Source: Fidelibacterota bacterium (GTDB lineage Bacteria > Fidelibacterota > Marinisomatia > SCGC-AAA003-L08 > TS1B11). Taken from it: a stretch of DNA of 33,318 bases. The position numbers and the translations under genes are program-made. Location: positions 1,222,589 through 1,255,906 of the forward strand of contig CP070787.1 of the NCBI GenBank assembly GCA_020346745.1, read 5' to 3'. Positions 18,177 through 24,668 of the stretch are shown piece by piece. Under the pieces are notes generated by a model. The model saw only the letters and a program-made list of their open reading frames with translations, was not told the DNA's origin and made no database searches. Each line of letters opens with the position of its first letter. Position 1 is the first letter of the stretch.

Positions 18177-19436
18177 CTATTCCCGTATCTGTCCTTCACC
18201 ATAAGCGATATATTTTTCAATGGTCAATTCGCGCAGTCCCATGGGACCATAGGCATGGAGCCGGGTGGTGCTGATACCGATCTCAGCCCCCAGGCCCAGC
18301 TGACCACCATCGTTGAACCGCGTGCTGGCGTTAACCAGCACCAGTGAACTCGGTACCGACCGGATAAAATCCTGGGCTGTTGAGTAATTCTCAGTAATAA
18401 TGGCCTCGGTATGATCCGAGCCGTAGAGCCGGATATGGTCCAGCGCTTCGTCATAGGCTGCAACTACCTTCACCGACAGGATCAGATCCAGATATTCGGT
18501 ACCCCAATCGGCATCGGTGGCTGGCTGGATCCTGGCAGAATCGAACCGTACCGTTTCCGGGCAGCCCCGCAGCTCAACCGCGTGAGCCGCGCAGGCATCG
18601 ATGAAGGGCGGTAGAAAATCGGCGGCCACACTGCGGTGAACAAGCAGGGTCTCGGCAGCATTGCATACCCCGGGACGCTGCACCTTGCTGTTCAACGCGA
18701 TGGACAATGCCATTTCCACGTCGGCTGATTCATCGACGTAGACGTGGCAGACACCCTGGTAGTGCTTGATGACGGGAATCCGGGAGTTTTCCGCCACATG
18801 GCGGATCAGTCCTTCGCCGCCCCGGGGGATGAGCAGGTCAATATACTCGTCCAGTGCCAGCAGTTCCTGCACCACCGTCCGATCGGGGGTGTTGACCACC
18901 TGCACGGCATTCGTCGGCAAACCCGCAGATTCCAGCGCCTCGGCAATCAGCCCGGCAAAGGCCAGGTTGCTGGCGAGGGCTTCCTTCCCGCCCCGCAGGA
19001 TAACGGCGTTGCCACTTTTCAGGCACAGGGCGGCCGCATCGATGGTCACGTTCGGCCGCGATTCGAAGATGAAGGCCAGCACACCCAGTGGAATACGCAT
19101 CCTCCCCACCTGCAATCCGTTGGGACGCAGGGACAGGCCGTTGATCTCACCCACCGGATCGGGGAGGGCAACGATCTCCTCTACACCGGCGGCGAGACCG
19201 TTGAGTCTTTCCGGGGTGAGGGTGAGACGGTCGATGATCGCGTCGGAGAGACCCTGCCCCTTCGCCGCTTCTAGATCCTGCCGGTTGGCCGCCAGGACGG
19301 CCGCCGTATTTTCACGGAGAAGGCCAGCAAGATGGAGAAGTGCGTCATTTTTGGTAGCGGTGGGCGTTGTGCCCAATACGGCCGCCGCCACTTTGGCCCG
19401 GTGACCGAGTGTCCGGACATAGGATGTGCTGTTCAT
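18177..19436 (-). CDS. proA: Gamma-glutamyl phosphate reductase
   Basis: ProA reduces gamma-glutamyl phosphate to glutamate-5-semialdehyde with NADPH, the second step of proline synthesis. The 419-residue protein has the aldehyde-dehydrogenase fold with IFESRPNVTIDAAALCLKSGN (about 123-143), the LIPRGGEGLI segment, and the catalytic Cys258 in KVQRPGVCNAAETLL. The gene overlaps proB by 4 bp on the minus strand and has GGAGG 4 nt before its ATG, so the two subunits of the channelling ProB-ProA pair are probably translated together. It is convergent with gltB, whose product glutamate is the pathway substrate. Confidence 0.96.
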   Translation of the reverse strand: MNSTSYVRTLGHRAKVAAAVLGTTPTATKNDALLHLAGLLRENTAAVLAANRQDLEAAKGQGLSDAIIDRLTLTPERLNGLAAGVEEIVALPDPVGEINGLSLRPNGLQVGRMRIPLGVLAFIFESRPNVTIDAAALCLKSGNAVILRGGKEALASNLAFAGLIAEALESAGLPTNAVQVVNTPDRTVVQELLALDEYIDLLIPRGGEGLIRHVAENSRIPVIKHYQGVCHVYVDESADVEMALSIALNSKVQRPGVCNAAETLLVHRSVAADFLPPFIDACAAHAVELRGCPETVRFDSARIQPATDADWGTEYLDLILSVKVVAAYDEALDHIRLYGSDHTEAIITENYSTAQDFIRSVPSSLVLVNASTRFNDGGQLGLGAEIGISTTRLHAYGPMGLRELTIEKYIAYGEGQIRE

Positions 19437-20587
19437 GATACCTCCATTCTGGTCACAGGTAACAGGACCATATCGTCGCGATGGATGACTTCGCTGAAAT
19501 ATCTCACTCCCAGTGAGCGGGTGATCTCTGCATTCGACATCCCGGCCACTTCCTCGAGGTTACTTGAGTCATACTTGGTGATGCCCCTGGCGATCTCCCG
19601 TCCCTCTCTTGTGACAATAGAGATCACATCCTGGGCTTCGAATTTGCCCTGGACCTCGACCACGCCAGAACTCAGGAGACTGGAGTTATTGGCCAGCAGC
19701 GCGGTGCAGGCGCCGTCATCGATCACGACGTTGCCCTTGGCCCGGGTGGAATAGGCCAGCCACCGCTTTCGCAGCGGCATACGTTTCACATCCGGGAGGA
19801 AAAGGGTGCCGATCTCCTCGCCGCCTAGAATCCGCCGGATGACGTCAGTCTCACGCCCATTAGCCAGCACCACCGGTACCCCGATATGGTTTGCCTTCCG
19901 GATGGCGTTCAGCTTGGCCATCATGCCGCCCGTTGAGAGCAGCTGCCCCTTTGTCCTGGCATCGGCCAGCATTCTCGGGGTGATAGAGTTGACGGTGGGT
20001 ATCACCCGGCTGCTCGGCCGGGCGGGATCACCATCGTACAGACCATCCACCGTGCTCAGCAGGACCAGCAGATCGGCATCCAGCATGCCGGCCAGCTGGG
20101 CGGACAGATTATCGTTGTCCCCGAACGCGGTGTCCTCGGTGCCGATACAGTCATTCTCGTTCAGGATAGGCAGTACGTTGAGCTTGAACAGACCCTGGAT
20201 GGTCTGCTTGATATTCAGGTAGCGTTTGCGGTCGTGAAAATCCTCCAAGTTGATAAGGATCTGGGCCACAGGCTGCTGGAACTCCTCGAAAATCCGGTTA
20301 TACTCGGACATGAGGGCCACCTGCCCGATAGCCGCCAGGGACTGCTTGAGACTTTTGGGGTAATGACTCAGGTTCAGTCCCAGCATGTTGCGGCCCATGA
20401 GCACCGCGCCACTGGTTACCAGCAGCAGGTCGTGTCCCATACCGGGCAGCTCCACCAGCTGGTCCGCCATGTGACGCACATCGGCGCTGGTGAATCTATT
20501 GCCGGCACTGAGTACATGGCTGCCGACCTTGACGATGATACGCCTGATCTTCGATCTGTCGATGTCTCTCATACGGTTTTCATCCAT
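19433..20587 (-). CDS. proB: Glutamate 5-kinase
   Basis: ProB phosphorylates glutamate to gamma-glutamyl phosphate, the feedback-controlled first step of proline synthesis. The 384-residue protein has an N-terminal amino-acid-kinase domain (RIIVKVGSHVLS, LLVTSGAVLMGRNMLG, NENDCIGTEDTAFGDNDNLSAQLA) and a C-terminal PUA domain from about 285, as in the E. coli-type enzyme. The annotated ATG at 20587 follows directly on the T-tract of a terminator hairpin and lacks a clear ribosome binding site. A second in-frame ATG at 20572 (MRDIDRSKIRR) is an alternative start that would fit the usual N-terminus equally well. Confidence 0.94.
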   Translation of the reverse strand: MDENRMRDIDRSKIRRIIVKVGSHVLSAGNRFTSADVRHMADQLVELPGMGHDLLLVTSGAVLMGRNMLGLNLSHYPKSLKQSLAAIGQVALMSEYNRIFEEFQQPVAQILINLEDFHDRKRYLNIKQTIQGLFKLNVLPILNENDCIGTEDTAFGDNDNLSAQLAGMLDADLLVLLSTVDGLYDGDPARPSSRVIPTVNSITPRMLADARTKGQLLSTGGMMAKLNAIRKANHIGVPVVLANGRETDVIRRILGGEEIGTLFLPDVKRMPLRKRWLAYSTRAKGNVVIDDGACTALLANNSSLLSSGVVEVQGKFEAQDVISIVTREGREIARGITKYDSSNLEEVAGMSNAEITRSLGVRYFSEVIHRDDMVLLPVTRMEVS

Positions 20588-20625
20588 AAAAGAAAAAAGC
20601 CCCGGGCAATGCGCTCAGGGCTTTT
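20588..20625 (-). terminator. Intrinsic terminator or attenuator abutting proB
   Basis: On the minus strand AAAAGCCC (plus 20618-20625) pairs with GGGCTTTT (plus 20595-20602) across a 15-nt loop, and the T-rich run TTTTTTCTTTT follows (plus 20588-20598). The T-tract ends exactly at the proB ATG. It may end the proC transcript, but no space remains for a separate proB promoter after it. Transcripts reaching proB must therefore read through it or start inside it, which makes attenuation plausible. Confidence 0.65.
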
Positions 20626-20650
20626 CAGTTCTATCGTGTTGCTCAATCAG

Positions 20651-20752
20651 CTAGACATAAATCCCCGGTGAGCGATTACCTTGACGGTCAGCTCGGTTCG
20701 GTCGGCGATTATGTCGTCGCAATGTTTGCATGAAGCGCAAGTTTAAGGTCAT
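20651..20752 (-). other. Arg-rich 33-codon frame in the proC-proB gap
   Basis: In the 197-bp gap upstream of proB, a minus-strand frame of 33 codons starts at ATG 20752-20750 and contains eight arginine codons, including LRRHNRRPNR. It ends about 25 nt before the terminator hairpin. It could be a leader peptide for that hairpin, but it lacks a good ribosome binding site, has only two proline codons, and no antiterminator pairing was found. It may be a chance frame. Confidence 0.2.
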
Positions 20753-20785
20753 AGTCCCGCAGATCAAACAGGATACTTGCCTGCC

Positions 20786-21619
20786 TTAATTTTCACGTGC
20801 GAACAAGCCGGCGACTTTACCGGCGGAGGTGACGATCCCCTTAATCAGGGCGGAGCTGAGGCCTTCGTGCTCCATGTTGTTGAGCCCGGCGATGGTGGCG
20901 CCCCGGGGCGTGGTGACCACGTCGATGGCCGCTTCCGGGTGTTCCCCCTGCTCCAGGACCAGTGACGCCGCCCCTCTGGCGGTCTGAGCGGCGATTAACA
21001 GGGCCTCGTGAGGGTGGAAGCCGATCTCAATGCCGCCCTGGGAGGCAGCCCGGATGCACCGCAGGAAAAAGGCCACCCCGCAGGCGCCCAGGGCAGTGGC
21101 GGGGACCATGAGCTCCTCGGTGATGATCATGGTATTGCCCACCGATCCGAATAGCGCCAGGGCCATATCAAGGGCCTGGCCATGCTCCGGCAGGGCCGCG
21201 AGGCAGGTGATGGACTCGCCGATCTCGATGGCAGTATTGGGCATCACCCGGATAACGGGGACTGCTTGTCCCAGGCATTGAATTACCTCCGCGATGCTTA
21301 CGCCAGAAACAATGGAGAAGATTACATGATCCTGGCGGATATCGGGGACGATCTCGGACAAGACTTCCACCATCTGCTGAGGCTGCACGGCAAGCATAAC
21401 AATATCGGATTGCCGCACGGCATCGCGGTTATCGGCCTGGACGGTGAAGCCCGCCTGGGCCAGTTCACCGAGCGGTTCCACCTGCCGGCGAGTAAGGATG
21501 AGCTGCCCGGGATCATACACCCCGGCCGACACCAGGCCACGGGCAATGGCCGTGCCGATGTTGCCGCAGCCGATGATAGCTATTCTGCCATCGGATTTCG
21601 TTACACTTCTCTTCGCCAT
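20786..21619 (-). CDS. proC: Pyrroline-5-carboxylate reductase
   Basis: ProC reduces pyrroline-5-carboxylate to proline with NAD(P)H, the last step of the pathway. The 277-residue protein has an N-terminal Rossmann fold (IAIIGCGNIGTAIARGL), MPNTAIEIGESIT in the middle, and the diagnostic C-terminal block ALGACGVAFF followed by TTPRGATIAGLNNME. ATG 21619 is chosen because GGAG lies 9 nt upstream; an in-frame GTG at 21634 would add five residues without conservation. The gene is upstream of proBA on the same strand, separated by a gap with a terminator, and divergent from thrC. Confidence 0.95.
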   Translation of the reverse strand: MAKRSVTKSDGRIAIIGCGNIGTAIARGLVSAGVYDPGQLILTRRQVEPLGELAQAGFTVQADNRDAVRQSDIVMLAVQPQQMVEVLSEIVPDIRQDHVIFSIVSGVSIAEVIQCLGQAVPVIRVMPNTAIEIGESITCLAALPEHGQALDMALALFGSVGNTMIITEELMVPATALGACGVAFFLRCIRAASQGGIEIGFHPHEALLIAAQTARGAASLVLEQGEHPEAAIDVVTTPRGATIAGLNNMEHEGLSSALIKGIVTSAGKVAGLFAREN

Positions 21620-21634
21620 AAGATCTGACTCCAC

Positions 21635-21831
21635 ATGATTGAGCTGGCTATACTTCTGTCCCGCCGATGCAGGGTGCTTTTCCCTGCTGCCTGAAGATTA
21701 ACTTCCTACCTCGGGGGTACACAATCGCAAACCCTTGTATACCCCTTATGTGCAGGTCTATCTTGGTGCCAGTGATCCGGCTGAGAAGCCGGAAGAACAT
21801 CGTCCTCACGGCCGAGAAATGAACGCTGACC
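21635..21831. promoter_or_regulatory. Divergent proC-thrC control region with three dyads
   Basis: This 197-bp region holds three inverted repeats. GCAGGG (21669-21674) pairs with CCCTGC (21682-21687). GGGGTACACAA (21714-21724) is repeated inverted as TTGTATACCCC (21735-21745) with one mismatch. CCGGCT (21777-21782) pairs with AGCCGG (21787-21792) around a GAGA tetraloop in the thrC leader. A 24-codon frame (21748-21822) with many Ile/Val/Leu codons spans the last hairpin and ends 9 nt before thrC, but has no ribosome binding site. Only poor promoter matches were seen. Confidence 0.4.
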
Positions 21832-22887
21832 ATGTCCCCAGCACTTATTGAACGCTACCGGGAATTCCTGCCGGTGACCGCTGATACTCCTATTGTCACC
21901 TTGTCGGAGGGGAATACCCCGCTGTTACCGGCGCCGGTATTGTCCGCGCAGGTGGGTGCGGAGGTCCATCTCAAGTTCGAGGGCTGCAATCCCACGGGAT
22001 CGTTCAAGGATCGGGGCATGACCCTGGCGGTATCGAAGGCCAAGGAGTCAGGCGTGGAGGCGGTGGTGTGCGCATCCACGGGCAATACGGCGGCATCGGC
22101 CGCAGCTTACGCCGCCCGGGCTAGGCTGCGGTGCATCGTGCTGCTGCCGGAAGGGAAGGTGGCCCTGGGTAAACTGGCCCACGTCTCCATGTGCGGCGCC
22201 GAGGTGGTGGCCGTGAAGGGCAATTTCGACGAAGCTCTGGAGATCGTGCGCTACCTGGCCAATACTTACCCCGTGGAGATGGTGAATTCCCTTAATCCCT
22301 ACCGGATAGACGGCCAGATGACGGGTGCGTTCGAGATCGTGGACGTTCTGGGTGATGGGCCCGTGTACCAGGCCATGCCAGTGGGCAACGCCGGGAACAT
22401 CACGGCCTACTGGAAGGGGTATAAACGGTACCAGGAAGCAGGCCGGTTGCAGCGGTTGCCGCGCATGCTGGGCTTCCAGGCGGCGGGAGCCGCGCCTATC
22501 GTACTAGGCAAACCGGTATCGAATCCTGAAACCGTAGCCAGCGCCATCCGCATCGGCAATCCCGCCAGCTGGAAAGACGCCGAGGCCGCCCGGGATGAGT
22601 CCGGGGGGCTCATTGATGCCGTGACCGACGAGGAGATACTGGCGGCTTACCAGCTACTGGGATCGAAGGAGGGGGTATTCTGTGAGCCGGCCTCGGCGGC
22701 GGGGGTGGCGGGTATTCTCAAGCTTGCCAAGGAAGGATTCTTCAAGCCAAGCGATCAGGTGGTGTGCATCATCACCGGGCACGGGTTGAAGGATCCGGAC
22801 ACGGCTATTGCGTCCGCGCCGACGCCGACCAGCCTGCCAGCGGAGAAGGGAGCGGTGGCAAGTGCATTGGGCCTGGAGAGCCAATGA
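21832..22887 (+). CDS. thrC: Threonine synthase (conventional paralog)
   Basis: ThrC converts O-phosphohomoserine to threonine and phosphate with PLP. The 351-residue protein has the compact form without a zinc ribbon, with LSEGNTPLLPAP, the Schiff-base Lys59 in NPTGSFKDRGMT, and the phosphate-binding CASTGNTAASAAAYAARA, all canonical for threonine synthase. It also has NPYRIDGQMTGAFEI and a serine-rich C-terminal phosphate pocket region. No good ribosome binding site lies before ATG 21832. It is followed by a separate promoter and leader, so it is likely transcribed apart from the second thrC-like gene. This copy is the better candidate for the real threonine-forming enzyme. Confidence 0.93.
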   Translation: MSPALIERYREFLPVTADTPIVTLSEGNTPLLPAPVLSAQVGAEVHLKFEGCNPTGSFKDRGMTLAVSKAKESGVEAVVCASTGNTAASAAAYAARARLRCIVLLPEGKVALGKLAHVSMCGAEVVAVKGNFDEALEIVRYLANTYPVEMVNSLNPYRIDGQMTGAFEIVDVLGDGPVYQAMPVGNAGNITAYWKGYKRYQEAGRLQRLPRMLGFQAAGAAPIVLGKPVSNPETVASAIRIGNPASWKDAEAARDESGGLIDAVTDEEILAAYQLLGSKEGVFCEPASAAGVAGILKLAKEGFFKPSDQVVCIITGHGLKDPDTAIASAPTPTSLPAEKGAVASALGLESQ

Positions 22888-22907
22888 CATTCGACTCACA
22901 TTTCTGC

Positions 22908-22935
22908 TTGCCTACCCCCCAAGTGGTCGTATAAA
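22908..22935 (+). promoter_or_regulatory. Candidate promoter of the methionine-leader operon
   Basis: TTGCCT at 22908-22913 (4 of 6 matches) and TATAAA at 22930-22935 (5 of 6 matches) are separated by 16 bp, placing transcription start near 22942. This is about 30 nt upstream of the leader peptide start and about 220 nt upstream of the first structural gene. Confidence 0.55.
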
Positions 22936-22972
22936 ATAGCCGCTACAGTTGGAAGAAGTGGAATTTAGACTG

Positions 22973-23077
22973 ATGATTACAGCAACCGCCCATAGCCAGC
23001 ACTGTCAGGGCATGATGATGATGGCCATGATGATGATGCATCCCAGGCATCGTGCGGGCGTGGAGCGGACGTTGTAA
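22973..23077 (+). CDS. Methionine-rich leader peptide
   Basis: A 34-residue frame runs from ATG 22973 to TAA 23075-23077 and begins MITATAHSQHCQG. The block MMMMAMMMM is encoded by eight ATG codons at 23012-23023 and 23027-23038. The only ribosome binding site is a weak GTGGA about 10 nt upstream. The frame lies between a promoter and a strong intrinsic terminator. Its 3' codons (23054-23068) form the 5' arm of an antiterminator. This is the classical design of an amino-acid attenuator, here reading charged tRNA-Met. It was not on any long-frame list because of its size. A purely repetitive GAT tract is the alternative explanation for the ATG run. Confidence 0.75.
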   Translation: MITATAHSQHCQGMMMMAMMMMHPRHRAGVERTL

Positions 23078-23119
23078 CCAGACCGAAAAACCAGAATTTT
23101 AAAACCCCCTCTACCCCGC
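23054..23119 (+). promoter_or_regulatory. Antiterminator of the methionine attenuator
   Basis: The RNA at 23054-23068 (GCGGGCGTGGAGCGG) can pair with 23107-23119, which contains most of the 5' arm of the terminator. The helix has G54-G58 with C115-C119 (GCGGG with CCCGC), then GTGGAG with CTCTAC (one G-U pair), then GG with CC, with two single-base bulges. The arm begins 15 nt after the last Met codon. A ribosome stalled on the Met run would leave it free, while a ribosome at the leader stop codon would cover most of it. Confidence 0.65.
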
Positions 23120-23141
23120 CGGTAGAGGGGGTTTTTCTTTT
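23101..23141 (+). terminator. Attenuator terminator before thrC2
   Basis: CCCCCTCTACC (23105-23115) pairs perfectly with GGTAGAGGGGG (23121-23131) around a 5-nt loop. Four flanking A-T pairs extend the stem, and TTTTTCTTTT follows. It is a textbook intrinsic terminator, placed 20 nt before the start codon of the next gene and 24 nt after the leader stop. Confidence 0.9.
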
Positions 23142-23160
23142 ACAGGCGAAAAGGAGCGTT

Positions 23161-24408
23161 ATGAGCCAGGCATTAACATGCAACACGTGCGGTGAGCGGA
23201 CGGAGCTCAAGCCGGATACGGTGTGCCCGTCGTGCTTTAACCCGCTGGAGATCACCTACGACTACGACACGATCGGCGGCCAACTGGACGCGGAGCAGAT
23301 CGCTGGTCGCTCCGCCAGCATGTGGCGCTACGCGGAGCTGCTGCCGGAAGTAAATGGGGGCGCTCCGGACACGCCAGTAGGCTGGACGCCGCTAATCCGG
23401 GCCAGGCGGCTGGGGAAGGCCCTGAACATGCCCAACCTGTACATCAAGAACGACGCGGTGAACTTCCCCAGTCTGTCCTTCAAGGACCGGGTGGTGTCGG
23501 TGGCGCTGGCCAAGGCGGTGGATTTCGGCTTCCGCACAGTGGGCTGCGCCTCCACCGGCAACCTGGCCAACGCCCTGGGAGCCCAGGCCACCATGCTGGG
23601 ACTGCGGAGCGTGATCCTCATCCCCCACGACCTGGAGCAGCAGAAGATCTCGGCCTCGGCCTGTTACAACACCCAGGTAGTGAAGGTCAACGGCACGTAC
23701 GATGACGTGAACCGCCTGTGCACCGAGCTGACCTACCGGGAGAATATGGGCATCGTGAACGTGAACCTGCGGCCGTTCTACTCGGAGGGATCGAAGACGG
23801 TGGGCTTCGAGATCGCGGAGCAGCTAGGCTGGAGGCTGCCGGACCAAGTGGTGGTACCCATGGCCGGGGGATCGCTGATCTCCAAGGTGGGCAAAGCCTT
23901 CGGGGAGCTGGTGCAGGTAGGCCTGGTGCGTGAGAAGCAGGCAGCTATCTTCGGTGCCCAGGCTACGGGCTGCGCGCCCATCGCCGCGCTGGTGAAAAGC
24001 CGCGGGGAGGAACTGACGCCCGTCAAGCCGGATACGGTGGTGAAGTCGCTGTCCATCGGTGCGCCGGCGGACGGCCACCGGGCAGCCCGGACCATCCGAA
24101 GTTCCGGCGGCTGGGCGGAAGATGTAAGCGACGAAGAGGCCGTGGCGGCCATCTCGCTGCTGGCCGAGACGGAAGGCATTTTCACCGAAGCCGCCGGTGG
24201 TGTGACCGTGGCCGTCACACAAAAACTGCTGAAGCTGGGCAAGCTCGATCAGGAAGCGGTTACGGTGATATGCATCACCGGCAACGGCCTGAAGACCGCA
24301 GACCTGGTGGCTCACCGGACGGAGCGGCTGCCCGTAATCGAACCCAAGTATTCATCGTATACAACCCTTGTGAACCAGAAGGAGACAGCGTATGCCGGCA
24401 CGGTTTGA
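23161..24408 (+). CDS. Zinc-ribbon threonine synthase paralog, candidate O-phosphohomoserine sulfhydrylase
   Basis: This is a fold-type II PLP enzyme of 415 residues in the threonine synthase superfamily. An N-terminal zinc ribbon (Cys7, Cys10, Cys22, Cys25) precedes the catalytic domain, with the Schiff-base Lys108 in PSLSFKDRVVS and the phosphate loop ASTGNLANALGAQA. These differ from the neighbouring conventional ThrC (NPTGSFKDRGM, ASTGNTAASAAAY). The gene follows the methionine attenuator at ATG 23161 behind AAGGAG and overlaps the CysO-like carrier gene by 17 bp. By family it should bind O-phosphohomoserine or a similar phosphoester. The context suggests replacing the phosphate by sulfur from a carrier thiocarboxylate to give homocysteine. 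A second true threonine synthase is the conservative alternative. Confidence 0.85.
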   Translation: MSQALTCNTCGERTELKPDTVCPSCFNPLEITYDYDTIGGQLDAEQIAGRSASMWRYAELLPEVNGGAPDTPVGWTPLIRARRLGKALNMPNLYIKNDAVNFPSLSFKDRVVSVALAKAVDFGFRTVGCASTGNLANALGAQATMLGLRSVILIPHDLEQQKISASACYNTQVVKVNGTYDDVNRLCTELTYRENMGIVNVNLRPFYSEGSKTVGFEIAEQLGWRLPDQVVVPMAGGSLISKVGKAFGELVQVGLVREKQAAIFGAQATGCAPIAALVKSRGEELTPVKPDTVVKSLSIGAPADGHRAARTIRSSGGWAEDVSDEEAVAAISLLAETEGIFTEAAGGVTVAVTQKLLKLGKLDQEAVTVICITGNGLKTADLVAHRTERLPVIEPKYSSYTTLVNQKETAYAGTV

Positions 24409-24667
24409 ATTTCTCGGCCCTTTGAAGCAGCTCGTTGAAGGCCAGGATGTAGTAGAGGTGGAGGCCACCAGCGTTGGAGGTGCCCTGGAGGAACTGCAGC
24501 AGCGGTATAGCGAGCTGTCAAAGCGGCTGCTGGCGGAGGACGGCACCCTGCACCGCCACATCAACATTTTCGTGAACGAGGAGGATATCCGTTTCAGGGA
24601 GAACCTCCAGACGGCATTAACAGCCGGTGACCAGATCACTGTCATTTCGGCTATTGCGGGAGGATGA
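24392..24667 (+). CDS. CysO/MoaD-like sulfur carrier protein ending in Gly-Gly
   Basis: This 91-residue ubiquitin-fold protein belongs to the ThiS/MoaD superfamily. Its second half, HINIFVNEEDIRFRENL to the terminal VISAIAGG, closely resembles the mycobacterial cysteine-biosynthesis carrier CysO (remembered ending LPAVAGG), more than typical MoaD or ThiS. The chain ends exactly at Gly90-Gly91, so it can be adenylated and thiocarboxylated without proteolytic trimming. ATG 24392 has GGAG 7 nt upstream and lies inside the end of the thrC2 gene, and the activating enzyme follows 1 bp after its stop. The tight coupling implies that the three proteins work together as carrier, PLP acceptor enzyme and E1. 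No molybdopterin gene is near. Confidence 0.88.
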   Translation: MPARFEFLGPLKQLVEGQDVVEVEATSVGGALEELQQRYSELSKRLLAEDGTLHRHINIFVNEEDIRFRENLQTALTAGDQITVISAIAGG

Positions 24668-24668
24668 G

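Noticed and set aside
20651-20760. Small zinc-finger-like gene in the proC-proB gap (CxxC-like pieces in two frames)
   Set aside because: The pieces lie in different frames, no start codon precedes the CKHC piece, and no family is recognised.
21648-21833. 61-codon minus-strand frame between proC and thrC
   Set aside because: It fills the regulatory gap, has no recognisable domain, and overlaps three inverted repeats.
23011-23039. The ATG run as a mere GAT microsatellite
   Set aside because: The repeat is in frame in a short leader with its own promoter, antiterminator and terminator at the right distances, so chance is less likely, though not excluded.
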